DNA of 50,521 bases, from contig JAEEYE010000015.1 in NCBI GenBank assembly GCA_016291665.1, forward strand, positions 1-50,521. The letters are read 5' to 3'. The notes under the pieces were generated by a model that worked only from the letters and a program-made list of their open reading frames with translations, was not told the DNA's origin and ran no database searches. The stretch's first letter is position 1. Each line of letters begins with the position of its first letter. This document shows positions 6,991 to 14,956 of this stretch, one piece after another. This DNA comes from Oxalobacter sp. Lineage in GTDB: Bacteria > Pseudomonadota > Gammaproteobacteria > Burkholderiales > Burkholderiaceae_D. Both the position numbers and the translations under genes were made by a program.

Positions 6991-7190
6991 AATTTTCTTT
7001 CTTTCGGAACCTTCTATTTTAAATGATGTCAGGAAACCGTCCCAAATTTGCCGCCAGGGCGAACAGGCAGTATTAGGGACAAATAGGAAATCTCTTGTTG
7101 TCTATTTGGCTTTATTGCGCCAGAAAGAACACAAGGCATGTAATTCTTTTCTGCATAGGTACGGCGTGTGTCTAGTTTGTGTGCCTAGGT
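6991..7190 (-). other. Spacer between mnmE and ribBA
   Basis: The 200 bp hold one inverted repeat, CAAATAG (7080-7086) with CTATTTG (7102-7108), and no recognisable gene. I looked for the conserved FMN (RFN) aptamer segments on the minus strand and did not find them. I also see no convincing terminator for mnmE or promoter for ribBA. Confidence 0.5.
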
Positions 7191-8576
7191 TTATTTGCCA
7201 ATGCAGAACTGGGAGAAAATCTTGCCCAGTAAATCATCAGAGGTGAATTCACCTGTGATGCTGTTCAAGGCGTTCTGTGCAAGGCGCAGCTCCTCTGCGA
7301 GTAACTCAAGGTTTTCCCCATTTTTTGCGAGGTCGACAGCTATAGCCAAGTGGTTGCCTGCGTCCTTAATGGCAACCAGATGGCGTTCTCGTGCGAGGCA
7401 TGTTGATTCGCCGGTCTTGACCCAGCCGGCCGCTTCAAGAACGGCTTCCTTTAAGAGGTCAAGTCCTTCTCCTGTTATGGTGGAGAGGTAAACCTGGGTT
7501 GTCCCCATGATGTGGTCGAGCGAGGGTTTGTGCCCAGAAAGGTCAATCTTGTTCCAGACTTGGATGACGGGAATGTTTTCAGGGAAAGAATTGAAAGTCT
7601 GTTCGTCTTCCCGGGTAGGTCCGATGCTGGCATCAAGGAGATGGAGAATCATATCTGCTTTGCCGATTTCATCCCAAGTTCTGCCGATACCAATTTTTTC
7701 AACTTCATCCACTTCTGACTCTTCACGGATGCCGGCAGTGTCTGTCAGCGTAATTGGTACCCCTTCGATCTGAAGGGATTCTGTAATTTTGTCGCGTGTC
7801 GTTCCTGCGATAGGCGTGACGATGGCAGCATTTGTGCCTGTAAGGCTATTGAAAAGGGAAGACTTACCGACATTGGTCTGGCCTGCTAGTACGATATGAA
7901 TCCCATCTCGCAGGAGAACCCCTTGAGCTGCCTGTCCTAGAATGTGGTCAAGTGCATCTAAAAGGCTTTCAATACGTTCAACAGGCTTTTCTTTAGCGAG
8001 GAAGTCAATGTCTTCTTCAGGGAAGTCCATTGTTGCTTCAACAAGCATCCGCAGGTTGGTGACATCAGAAGCAACAGTCTTGATTTGCGTTGAAAACTGA
8101 CCACTCATCGAACGATTTGCAGAACGGACGGCTTCTTCTGTAGTGGCATCAATTAAATCGGAAATGGCTTCAGCCTGTGTCAGGTCAATGCGACCGTTCA
8201 AGAAGGCTCTTTGTGTGAACTCGCCAGGCTCCGCAAGGCGCATACCGATTGCAGAACCGACTTCAAGGCAACGTTTTAAGAGCATCTGCATCACAATGGT
8301 TCCGCCGTGTCCTTGTAGTTCCAAAGTATCTTCACCGCTATAGGAATGTGGCCCCTTGAAAAAGAGAGCCAGACCTTCATCAATCGTATTGCCTTCGGCA
8401 TCCTTGAAAGGGATGTAATAGGCAAATCGAGGTCGCATTGGCAATGAGAGTCCAGAATCTTTGAAGAAATCGGTAATGAAAGGATCGAGATTTTTGCCCG
8501 AGATGCGGACTATACCAACGCCACCCCGTCCTGATGCAGTTGCAATAGCAGCAATGGGTGCGGTGTCCAGTTTCAT
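7191..8576 (-). CDS. mnmE: tRNA uridine-5-carboxymethylaminomethyl(34) synthesis GTPase MnmE
   Basis: With MnmG (not in the window), MnmE modifies wobble U34 of several tRNAs to the (c)mnm5 form. The 461-residue protein has the N-terminal formyl-THF-binding domain ('IAAIATASGRGGVGIVRISG', read in two pieces), a helical domain with an embedded G domain ('GQTNVGKSSL' P-loop, 'DTAGIRE', 'NKIDL'), and the C-terminal 'FCIGK' whose Cys is characteristic. The start at 8576 is chosen over longer in-frame options because it begins with the family's 'MKLDTAPIAAIATA' and has an AAGGGG site 8 nt upstream. It heads the minus-strand riboflavin/nusB cluster, separated from it by 200 bp. Confidence 0.97.
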   Translation of the reverse strand: MKLDTAPIAAIATASGRGGVGIVRISGKNLDPFITDFFKDSGLSLPMRPRFAYYIPFKDAEGNTIDEGLALFFKGPHSYSGEDTLELQGHGGTIVMQMLLKRCLEVGSAIGMRLAEPGEFTQRAFLNGRIDLTQAEAISDLIDATTEEAVRSANRSMSGQFSTQIKTVASDVTNLRMLVEATMDFPEEDIDFLAKEKPVERIESLLDALDHILGQAAQGVLLRDGIHIVLAGQTNVGKSSLFNSLTGTNAAIVTPIAGTTRDKITESLQIEGVPITLTDTAGIREESEVDEVEKIGIGRTWDEIGKADMILHLLDASIGPTREDEQTFNSFPENIPVIQVWNKIDLSGHKPSLDHIMGTTQVYLSTITGEGLDLLKEAVLEAAGWVKTGESTCLARERHLVAIKDAGNHLAIAVDLAKNGENLELLAEELRLAQNALNSITGEFTSDDLLGKIFSQFCIGK

Positions 8577-8633
8577 GATAACCCCTTTCCTTTTTTGGCT
8601 GATTACCGGTGCTTTTACACAGCGAACACTCAC

Positions 8634-8661
8634 ATTATCCATACACTTTGGAAAAAAGCAA
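8634..8661 (-). promoter_or_regulatory. Weak candidate promoter of mnmE
   Basis: On the minus strand TTGCTT (8661-8656) and GATAAT (8639-8634) lie 16 bp apart, about 58 bp upstream of the mnmE ATG. The match is moderate and the surrounding AT-rich sequence makes chance similarity possible. Confidence 0.3.
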
Positions 8662-8741
8662 AAAGTTTCCTTTTCTACTCTTCGAAAACAGGTTTTTAGT
8701 GGCGGATTGCAACATTGCAAAGATGCTTTTTTAGAAGGAGG

Positions 8742-8771
8742 TTGTTCAACATAAAGTATCTTCGGTATAGA
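8742..8771 (+). promoter_or_regulatory. Weak candidate promoter of argD
   Basis: TTGTTC (8742-8747) and TATAGA (8766-8771) are 18 bp apart, leaving a ~80-nt leader before argD. An AAGGAGG sequence at 8735-8741 sits just before the -35 but has no ATG behind it. I see no other feature in the 283-bp mnmE-argD divergent region. Confidence 0.3.
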
Positions 8772-8859
8772 ATCATCTCTTATTGTAAGCAGAAGTTGCC
8801 GTATATCACCAAAGTTCTGTTGGTTTTAACAGGAAACCCCGTATCGATTGGAGTTTGAA

Positions 8860-10083
8860 ATGACAGCAGTTGGAAATAGCGTTACCCGTCAAACATTTGA
8901 TGAAGTCATGGTACCGGTTTTTGCGCCGGCATCTTTTATCCCTGTAAGGGGAAAAGGGCTCGAGGTTTGGGATCAAGATGGCCGACGCTATCTGGATTTA
9001 AGTGCCGGGATTGCTGTACTTGCATTGGGACATACACCTGATGCTGTGGTTGATGCTTTGACTGAACAGGCTAAAAAGCTCTGGCATATCAGCAATTATT
9101 TTACGAATGAACCAGTCCTTCAGTTGGCTCGCAAACTGGTGAATGCGACGTTTGCTGATAAGGCTTTCTTCTGCAATTCAGGAGGGGAAGCTAACGAAGC
9201 TGCTTTCAAGCTTGCTCGTAAATGGGCTCAGGACAATTATGGTCCTAACAAAAACCGTATTGTTTCCTGTTTCCATGCGTTCCATGGTAGGACGCTGTTT
9301 ACTGTCTCTGTTGGTGGACAGGAGAAATATACGCACGGGTTTGAACCGCTTCCGCCAAAGATTGACCATATTGAATTCAATGATATCGAAGCAGCAAAAG
9401 CAGCTATCGGTGATGATGTCTGCGCAGTAGTTGTTGAACCGGTACAGGGTGAAGGAGGTATCTTGCCTGCAGATCCAGCATACCTGAAAACATTGCGGCA
9501 GCTTTGTGATGAGCACAATGCACTATTGGTGTTTGACGAGGTGCAATGTGGTTTGGGGCGGATTGGTAAGTTGTTTGCTTATATGGAATATGGCGTAGAA
9601 CCAGACATCCTGACGTCAGCAAAAGCTTTGGGCAATGGTTTCCCAATTGCGGCGATGTTGACAACTGATAAGATTGCGAAGTCCTTTACTCCAGGAACGC
9701 ACGGGACGACCTATGGCGGTAATCCATTGGGGGCAGCAGTGGCCAACTGTGTATTTGATACCATAAGCCAGCCAGCGTTCCTAGCTAATGTCGTTGAGAA
9801 AGGTGAAAAGTTAAGGGCTAGTCTTGAAAGAGTTGCTACTGATTACCCAGACGTATTTGCTGGAGTCCGCGGTAAGGGGCTGATGTTAGGGCTTGTGATG
9901 TCAGATAAGTACCATGGCCGAGCTGCGGAAATTACGGCTGAAGCCCAGAACCAAGGGTTGCTTATCCTGTTGGCAGGTTATGATGTTATCCGCTATGTTC
10001 CAGCGCTTGTTATTGAAGACCAGCATATTGAAGAGGGTGAGAAACTGCTCCGACAATCCATTGAGGTTTGGCTTAATAAGTAA
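8860..10083 (+). CDS. argD: Acetylornithine/succinylornithine-type aminotransferase (class III, PLP)
   Basis: It transfers an amino group between N-acetylornithine and 2-oxoglutarate in arginine synthesis; close relatives act on succinylornithine or succinyl-DAP. In 407 residues the class-III motifs are clear: 'YLDLSAGIAVLALGH' near the N terminus, 'FFCNSGGEANEAAFKLARKW', 'FHAFHGRT', 'VVVEPVQGEGG', 'LVFDEVQCGLGRIGKLFAY' and the PLP lysine in 'LTSAKALGNGFP'. The last usually reads LGGGFP, a minor change. I start at ATG 8860, which has TTGGAG 6 nt upstream; an in-frame TTG at 8848 is part of that ribosome site. It stands alone with its own terminator at 10101-10137, so the context does not separate ArgD from AstC-like use. 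Confidence 0.92.
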   Translation: MTAVGNSVTRQTFDEVMVPVFAPASFIPVRGKGLEVWDQDGRRYLDLSAGIAVLALGHTPDAVVDALTEQAKKLWHISNYFTNEPVLQLARKLVNATFADKAFFCNSGGEANEAAFKLARKWAQDNYGPNKNRIVSCFHAFHGRTLFTVSVGGQEKYTHGFEPLPPKIDHIEFNDIEAAKAAIGDDVCAVVVEPVQGEGGILPADPAYLKTLRQLCDEHNALLVFDEVQCGLGRIGKLFAYMEYGVEPDILTSAKALGNGFPIAAMLTTDKIAKSFTPGTHGTTYGGNPLGAAVANCVFDTISQPAFLANVVEKGEKLRASLERVATDYPDVFAGVRGKGLMLGLVMSDKYHGRAAEITAEAQNQGLLILLAGYDVIRYVPALVIEDQHIEEGEKLLRQSIEVWLNK

Positions 10084-10100
10084 TTTTCGGTAGAAGGAAC

Positions 10101-10137
10101 GAAGAGGAGCCCCGCAGGAAACTACGGGGCTTCTTTC
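10101..10137 (+). terminator. Terminator of argD
   Basis: AGCCCCG (10108-10114) pairs with CGGGGCT (10125-10131), flanked by A/G-rich sequence upstream and TTCTTTC downstream. It lies 24 bp after the argD stop. Confidence 0.75.
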
Positions 10138-10224
10138 TGCCTCAGCCATAGCAAAACATGGTACGCTTGACTCTTAAGTTAGTTGTGCGCCGGAGGCGCT
10201 CCCGTCAATTGTAGGAAATCCGAG

Positions 10225-11148
10225 ATGACCACTGCTGTTTATTTTCATCCTTACAATGAGTTACATGAAATGGGTGCCAGGCACCCTGAAAGTCCAGCGC
10301 GCATGCGGACGATGTTCAAGGCGTTTAAGGAGTCTGGGTTGGATGATGTCTTGCAGTACCGCATTTCTCCTGAGGCAATGGAGAAAGATATACGCAGAGT
10401 CCATATCCAAGACATGATTAATGTGGTTAAAGATGTGCCAGATCCTGGGTTTTACAATTATGTTGATGAGACGCCTTTAAACCATTACAGCTGGAAAGCC
10501 GCTTTAAGGACTGTTGGAGCCGCACTGGCCGCAACGGATGCGGTTTTAGATGGTGAATTGGACAATGCGTTCTGTGTGAACCGCCCTATCGGACACCATT
10601 CGATGATGGGAACGGCCATGGGCTTTTGTGTGTTTAACAGTGTTGCGGCAGCGGCAATGCACGCAGTCAAAGTGCGCGGACTTAAGAAAGTCGCTATTGT
10701 TGACCTTGATGTGCATCATGGCAATGGGACGGAAGACATTTGCGCTTATGAACCTAGTGTTGCTATGGCCAGTTATTATCAGGAATACATTTACCCTTTT
10801 ATTGGTAATGAGGTTCCGCGCCAGCATATGTTGAATATTCCGGTTCCTGCAGGAACTGATGGAACCGCAATCCGCAAGATTGTGACAGAGAAGTGGCTTC
10901 CTTTCCTTGAAGAACAGAAACCAGAATTGCTATACATTTCTTCAGGATTTGATGCGCATCGAGATGATCCGATTGGTGGCATGGGACTTGTGGAAGAAGA
11001 CTATGCTTGGATGACGCGTCAGCTGATGGATTTTGCCGATATGCATTGTCAAGGACGTGTCATCAGTATTTCCGAGGGGGGGTATAACTTGGATGCACTT
11101 TACCGTAGTGTGATTGCGCACGTTAAAGTGCTTGCAGGTATGAAATGA
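10225..11148 (+). CDS. Histone deacetylase-like (HDAC/acetoin utilisation/acetylpolyamine hydrolase family) amidohydrolase
   Basis: The family consists of zinc enzymes that remove acyl groups from lysines or polyamines; the bacterial substrate is usually unknown. In 307 residues the active-site set is complete: His124-His125 in 'PIGHHSM', the zinc ligands Asp162 and His164 in 'VDLDVHHGNGT', Asp243 in 'SGFDAHRDDPIGG', and the catalytic-type Tyr287 in 'SEGGYN'. The start at 10225 has AGGA 8 nt upstream; an upstream in-frame ATG at 10183 would add 14 unrelated residues. The gene is 10 bp before rbgA and probably co-transcribed with it. Deacetylation of a protein or polyamine is the general expectation; nothing here narrows it. 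Confidence 0.9.
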   Translation: MTTAVYFHPYNELHEMGARHPESPARMRTMFKAFKESGLDDVLQYRISPEAMEKDIRRVHIQDMINVVKDVPDPGFYNYVDETPLNHYSWKAALRTVGAALAATDAVLDGELDNAFCVNRPIGHHSMMGTAMGFCVFNSVAAAAMHAVKVRGLKKVAIVDLDVHHGNGTEDICAYEPSVAMASYYQEYIYPFIGNEVPRQHMLNIPVPAGTDGTAIRKIVTEKWLPFLEEQKPELLYISSGFDAHRDDPIGGMGLVEEDYAWMTRQLMDFADMHCQGRVISISEGGYNLDALYRSVIAHVKVLAGMK

Positions 11149-11158
11149 GGATAGGGCG

Positions 11159-12088
11159 ATGGCGACAGTACAGTGGTTCCCTGGGCATATGAATGCCGCT
11201 CGCAAGAAGGCGGCAGAGACGATGGAGATTACCGATCTGGTCATTGAGGTTTTGGATGCTCGCTTACCTGCTGCCAGCAGTAATCCGATGGTCGAGGAAA
11301 TTCGTTTGGCCCGGCAACGTCCTTGTCTCAAGATCCTGAATAAGAGCGACTTGGCAGATCCTGATGTTACCCAGCAGTGGCTCGCTTATTTCAACAGCCA
11401 GCCGGGTGTGAAGGCTGTTGCCCTATCGTGCAAGAATCCAGTCGAAGTTGCGCGTCTACCTGCGCTCTGTCGGGAACAGGTTCCTCATCGTGTTGGCCCA
11501 GGAAAGCCGGTACGGATGCTGTTGATGGGAATTCCCAATGTTGGTAAATCGACCTTGATGAATGGTCTTATGAAAAAAAGGGTTGCCAAGGTTGGTGATG
11601 AGCCAGCTGTTACCAAGCAACAGCAACGCCTTTACTTGAACAAGACGATGGTCTTAACGGACATGCCCGGCCTTATGTGGCCCAAGATTGCTTATGACAG
11701 TGATGGATATATGCTGGCGGCCAGTCATGCCATTGGAGTTAATGCCATTATAGAGGAAGAAGTGGCTACCTTTTTGGGAGATTTGCTGATTAGGCGTTAT
11801 CCTCAAAAGTTGGAAGAACGTTACCGAATTTCTGTTGAAGGGATGGATGGGATTGCTTTGATTGAAGCGATTGCAAAGCGCAGAGGGTTTAAGGTTCGGG
11901 GTGGTGATCCTGATTTTGAGAAAGGAGCGCATACGTTCATACAGGATTATCGGAGTGGCGCATTGGGGAGAATCAGCCTTGAAACACCTGAGACTAGGCA
12001 GGCCATGTTGGATGAGGCTAAGGCAGAAGTGGAGGCGAAGGCTGCCCAAGAAGTATCTAAGATGGAGAAAGGGGAAGCACTTCTATAA
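11159..12088 (+). CDS. ylqF: Ribosome biogenesis GTPase RbgA/YlqF
   Basis: YlqF-type proteins are circularly permuted GTPases that act late in assembly of the large ribosomal subunit. The permuted order is plain: G4 'NKSD' (61-64) comes first, then the P-loop 'GIPNVGKST' (124-132), then 'TDMPGLMWPK' (G3). The N-terminal 'QWFPGHMNAARK' is the diagnostic YlqF start. At 309 residues it is of normal length (B. subtilis 282) with a charged C-terminal tail. An AGGATAGGG site precedes the ATG. Its stop overlaps the next gene's start by one base, so the unknown gene at 12088 is probably translationally coupled to it. Confidence 0.95.
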   Translation: MATVQWFPGHMNAARKKAAETMEITDLVIEVLDARLPAASSNPMVEEIRLARQRPCLKILNKSDLADPDVTQQWLAYFNSQPGVKAVALSCKNPVEVARLPALCREQVPHRVGPGKPVRMLLMGIPNVGKSTLMNGLMKKRVAKVGDEPAVTKQQQRLYLNKTMVLTDMPGLMWPKIAYDSDGYMLAASHAIGVNAIIEEEVATFLGDLLIRRYPQKLEERYRISVEGMDGIALIEAIAKRRGFKVRGGDPDFEKGAHTFIQDYRSGALGRISLETPETRQAMLDEAKAEVEAKAAQEVSKMEKGEALL

Positions 12089-12825
12089 TGCTTCAATCGA
12101 AAACGATAGCCCCTGGTACTGTAGTTTTTCAGCGCCACCGCGGTTATGGTGTCTTGACATCTGTCAACCTGTTGACGGGATGGGTGACAGCGCGTTTTGG
12201 TGATGAGAAACAGGGCATAGACTTGAACCTTTCCTCTGATGCGGTACAGTATGCCGATGGGGAACCTATCCTTTTCCGGAAACAGGCACCTGATAGGATG
12301 CCGCACGCTCGGTTGATGGCGATGATGCTAAAGCTTCATCAAGCTGGGTATCAAAGGCTCTATCTTCATTCCTGGCCAAGGGAATCTGGTATGCATTGGA
12401 ATTGGCATTTGTTTACGCGTAACCGAACCTGGCATCAAAGGGGATGGCGTAAAGGATGGTATGGCTCTGGGTATGAATATATCTTTAATCCAGTGATGGG
12501 ATGGGGCGATGCACCGGGAGCAGATACAGATGCGCTGATTAAAGCTCTATCAAAGTTTGATCCTGAGGGGTTGGCTTCTGCTTATGGTGAAGATGAGGAG
12601 CATACGACATGGTTTCAGCGGATATGTACTCATTTGTTGCCTGGCTATATGTATAGCCTTGAAAAGCGTAGGAATCCTGATGGATCCCAGTCAGATATCC
12701 TGCCTGTTTATCCTGTCAAAGTAAATGTTCCCGAATATGATGGGCCTTCGTTGCCTTGTCCTCCAGGATGGAACAAAAAGTATTACACTGATCCCGTTAC
12801 GCAACATTATTTCAGTATTTTTTGA
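12088..12825 (+). CDS. Protein of unknown function, coupled to ylqF
   Basis: I do not recognise this 245-residue protein. The first ~35 residues ('GTVVFQRHRGYGVL' ... 'WVTARFGDE') have the look of a small SH3/Tudor-like barrel such as those in UvrD or CarD-type proteins, which bind nucleic acid or protein; this is only a resemblance. The middle is unusually rich in Trp, His and Arg (several W-x-W and 'RNRTWHQRGWRKGW' type segments). The end has a 'PPGWNKKYYTDPVTQHYFSIF' stretch with a WW-domain flavour. There is no signal peptide or membrane segment. It overlaps ylqF by one base, and the asparaginase-like gene starts 9 bp after it, so a link to ribosome assembly or translation is a guess from context. 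Confidence 0.75.
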   Translation: MLQSKTIAPGTVVFQRHRGYGVLTSVNLLTGWVTARFGDEKQGIDLNLSSDAVQYADGEPILFRKQAPDRMPHARLMAMMLKLHQAGYQRLYLHSWPRESGMHWNWHLFTRNRTWHQRGWRKGWYGSGYEYIFNPVMGWGDAPGADTDALIKALSKFDPEGLASAYGEDEEHTTWFQRICTHLLPGYMYSLEKRRNPDGSQSDILPVYPVKVNVPEYDGPSLPCPPGWNKKYYTDPVTQHYFSIF

Positions 12826-12833
12826 GGTTTGAC

Positions 12834-13334
12834 ATGATTGCATCTTCTCCGTCCATTCATTTTATTGCGACCGGCGGTACATTTGAGAAGCATTACAATG
12901 AGCTTGATGGGGAACTGGTCTTTGTCCAGACACATTTGCCTGCTATGTTGAAAAGGGCAAGGGTGACAGTACCTTATACCTGCGAAACGGTTTGTATGAT
13001 TGATTCATTGGAAATGCAGGACAGCCACCGCGTGATGGTGCGGGAAGCGTGTCGGGCATCGGATGCGATGCATATTATCGTTGTTCATGGAACCGATACC
13101 ATGCAGCAGACTGCTGAGGTTTTAGGGCAGGCTGGGATAGATAAAACCGTAGTGTTGACAGGTGCGATGGTACCTTATGAGTTTGATGAATCTGATGCAT
13201 TTTTCAATTTAGGCGCAGCAGTAAGCGCTGTGCAGCTGTTGCCCAAAGGTGTTTATGTCGTGATGAATGGACGGGTTTTTGCTTGGAATCATGTGAAGAA
13301 AAATCGTCAGGCTGGAAAATTTGAGGCTGTCTGA
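12834..13334 (+). CDS. Single-domain asparaginase-like protein
   Basis: This is the N-terminal catalytic domain of type I/II L-asparaginases standing alone: 166 residues against about 330 for the full enzyme. The catalytic residues can be placed by comparison with E. coli AnsB: Thr13 in 'ATGGTFEK', Thr87-Asp88 in 'HGTDTM', 'LTGAMVPYE', and Lys155/156 in 'NHVKKN' where AnsB has Lys162. The C-terminal domain that completes the neighbouring active site is absent. Such short forms occur in other betaproteobacteria, so it is probably not a recent truncation. ATG 12834 has GAGG 6 nt upstream, overlapping the preceding gene's stop; an in-frame TTG at 12822 is less likely. Substrate and activity unproven. 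Confidence 0.8.
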   Translation: MIASSPSIHFIATGGTFEKHYNELDGELVFVQTHLPAMLKRARVTVPYTCETVCMIDSLEMQDSHRVMVREACRASDAMHIIVVHGTDTMQQTAEVLGQAGIDKTVVLTGAMVPYEFDESDAFFNLGAAVSAVQLLPKGVYVVMNGRVFAWNHVKKNRQAGKFEAV

Positions 13335-13346
13335 TTCGAATCAGAC
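13329..13346. repeat. 18-bp perfect palindrome at the end of the asparaginase-like gene
   Basis: A perfect self-complementary 18-mer (as RNA, a 7-bp stem with a TCGA loop) contains the TGA stop at 13332-13334 and ends 33 bp before glmU. There is no T-run, so it could be an operator for glmU or an mRNA stem. Confidence 0.55.
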
Positions 13347-13379
13347 GGCGGAGTATGGCAATTTAGGGGAATTCCTTTT

Positions 13380-14738
13380 ATGAATATCGTAATTCTTGCG
13401 GCAGGGATGGGCAAACGGATGTATTCCTCCTTGCCAAAGGTGCTTCATCCATTGGCTGGTAAACCGATGTTGTCGCATGTTTTGGATGCTGCGAGGGCAT
13501 TACAGCCAAAGAAAATCATTGTTGTTTATGGGCATGGCGGCGAACTTGTTAAGGAAAGGATGGTTGCCTCTGATGTTGTTTTTGCTAAGCAGGAAAAGCA
13601 GCTGGGTACGGGGCACGCAGTGCTTCAAGCGGTGCCAGAACTTGATGAGACTGTGCCGACATTGGTGCTTTATGGGGATTGTCCATTGATTGGTAAGGGT
13701 TCCCTTGAACGGCTTGCTGTGACGGCCGGCACCGAGAAGCTAGGGGTTCTGACGGTTGAATTGAATAATCCGACGGGCTACGGTCGCATCATCCGAGAAG
13801 CGGGCAAAATTGTCCGGATTGTGGAACAGAAAGATGGCAATGCATCGGAATTGGCTATCAAGGAAGTGAATACCGGTATAGTTTGCGCACCGACGGCGCC
13901 GCTAAAGCGTTGGTTGTCTACCCTGACCAACAATAATGCCCAAGGCGAATACTATCTGACAGAAATTATAGATAAGGCTCTTGCTGATGGCGTTGAAGTT
14001 GTCTCAGCACAGCCTGACAGCGTCATGGAGGCAATGGGTGTTAACAGCAAGCCGCAATTGGCAGAGTTGGAACGCCTTTATCAGAGGCAGATTGCGGATA
14101 AACTGCTGGCATCTGGAGTCACATTGGCAGATCCAGCACGTATCGATGTCCGTGGGAAACTTGTCTGTGGGCGTGATGTCTTCATTGATGTGAATTGCGT
14201 CTTCGAAGGGGATGTTGAATTAGGGGATGGTGTGATTGTTTCGCCAAACTGCATTATCCGTAATACGAAAGTTGGAGCTGGTGCAGAGATCAGGGGGTTC
14301 TGCCATCTGGAAGGAGCGCAGATAGGGAACGGTTCGCTTATCGGTCCTTATGCGCGGTTGCGTCCTGGTGCGGATTTGGGTGAAGAAGTTCACATTGGTA
14401 ATTTCGTCGAAGTGAAAAACAGTCGTATTGCATCACAGAGTAAAGCTAACCACCTTGCCTATGTTGGTGATTCCTCCGTTGGGGAAAGGGTCAACATTGG
14501 TGCTGGTGCCATTACCTGCAACTATGATGGTGCCAATAAGCATCGGACTGTGATTGAAGATGATGTCTTTATCGGTACCAATTGCGAATTGGTTGCGCCA
14601 GTTAAGGTTGGTGCTGGGGCGACAGTCGGTGCAGGTACCACGTTGACCCGCGATGCACCGGCAGGCGCACTTGTCGTTAGCCGTGTGAAGCAGACAGCTA
14701 TTTCTGGTTGGAAACGTCCAACCAAAGAAAAGAAATAA
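13380..14738 (+). CDS. glmU: Bifunctional UDP-N-acetylglucosamine pyrophosphorylase / glucosamine-1-phosphate N-acetyltransferase
   Basis: GlmU acetylates glucosamine 1-phosphate and joins it to UMP, giving UDP-GlcNAc for peptidoglycan and lipopolysaccharide. The 452-residue protein starts with the nucleotidyltransferase loop '[26 protein letters not shown]' (read in two parts), continues with 'LGTGHAV' and 'YGDCPL', and from about residue 250 has a left-handed beta-helix made of hexapeptide repeats ('[28 protein letters not shown]' type, seen in pieces). The C-terminal '[30 protein letters not shown]' region holds the acetyltransferase residues. Length is close to E. coli GlmU (456). It may share a transcript with the preceding gene or use a promoter in the short gap; xfp downstream has its own. 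Confidence 0.97.
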   Translation: MNIVILAAGMGKRMYSSLPKVLHPLAGKPMLSHVLDAARALQPKKIIVVYGHGGELVKERMVASDVVFAKQEKQLGTGHAVLQAVPELDETVPTLVLYGDCPLIGKGSLERLAVTAGTEKLGVLTVELNNPTGYGRIIREAGKIVRIVEQKDGNASELAIKEVNTGIVCAPTAPLKRWLSTLTNNNAQGEYYLTEIIDKALADGVEVVSAQPDSVMEAMGVNSKPQLAELERLYQRQIADKLLASGVTLADPARIDVRGKLVCGRDVFIDVNCVFEGDVELGDGVIVSPNCIIRNTKVGAGAEIRGFCHLEGAQIGNGSLIGPYARLRPGADLGEEVHIGNFVEVKNSRIASQSKANHLAYVGDSSVGERVNIGAGAITCNYDGANKHRTVIEDDVFIGTNCELVAPVKVGAGATVGAGTTLTRDAPAGALVVSRVKQTAISGWKRPTKEKK

Positions 14739-14764
14739 TGTTTTGCCATGAGTGTGAAGTACGT

Positions 14765-14789
14765 GGCCTGTCGTGGTTGTAGGCAGGCC
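14765..14789 (+). terminator. Hairpin after glmU
   Basis: GGCCTG (14765-14770) pairs with CAGGCC (14784-14789), 26 bp after the glmU stop. No T-run follows. A termination or mRNA-end role for glmU is inferred from position only. Confidence 0.35.
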
Positions 14790-14796
14790 CAAGTGG

Positions 14797-14836
14797 CACT
14801 TTTGGGGATAAAGGAGTGAGGAACATCCCAAAAGTG
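14797..14836. repeat. 10-bp inverted repeat upstream of xfp
   Basis: CACTTTTGGG (14797-14806) is repeated as its exact complement CCCAAAAGTG (14827-14836). The arm centres are 30 bp apart, about three helical turns. The right arm overlaps the position where the -35 of the xfp promoter would be. This arrangement suits a pair of operator half-sites or a looped regulator site. Confidence 0.55.
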
Positions 14837-14845
14837 GTGGAATCC

Positions 14846-14854
14846 TGTTATAGT
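14846..14854 (+). promoter_or_regulatory. Candidate extended -10 promoter of xfp
   Basis: TG followed by one base and TATAGT (14849-14854) forms an extended -10 element, 5/6 in the hexamer. No good -35 is visible 17 bp upstream; that space is occupied by the inverted repeat, which hints at activator dependence. The leader would be ~95 nt. Confidence 0.45.
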
Positions 14855-14865
14855 GGGCTCAATAG

Positions 14866-14882
14866 GCACTGGAAGACAGTGC
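14866..14882 (+). repeat. Leader hairpin upstream of xfp
   Basis: GCACTG (14866-14871) pairs with CAGTGC (14877-14882) around a GAAGA loop, followed by TGTTTCTT. It falls at the very start of the predicted xfp transcript and might protect the 5' end or act as a weak attenuator. Confidence 0.4.
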
Positions 14883-14956
14883 TGTTTCTTCCATGACGTG
14901 GTATCTGCCAGTGGGAAGGTTTGTAGGTGGATGCCTTCTAAAGAAAGGAGTGCAGC

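Noticed and set aside
6991-7190. FMN riboswitch before ribBA
   Set aside because: The conserved RFN segments are absent on the minus strand.
6629-7246. Long plus-strand open frame (205 codons) across ribBA and the mnmE end
   Set aside because: It is antisense to two well-recognised genes, has no family resemblance and no ribosome site; a shadow frame.
8732-8859. Small ORF behind the AAGGAGG at 8735-8741
   Set aside because: No ATG/GTG at a proper distance; the TTG abutting the site opens a 38-codon frame without any resemblance, so it is not called.
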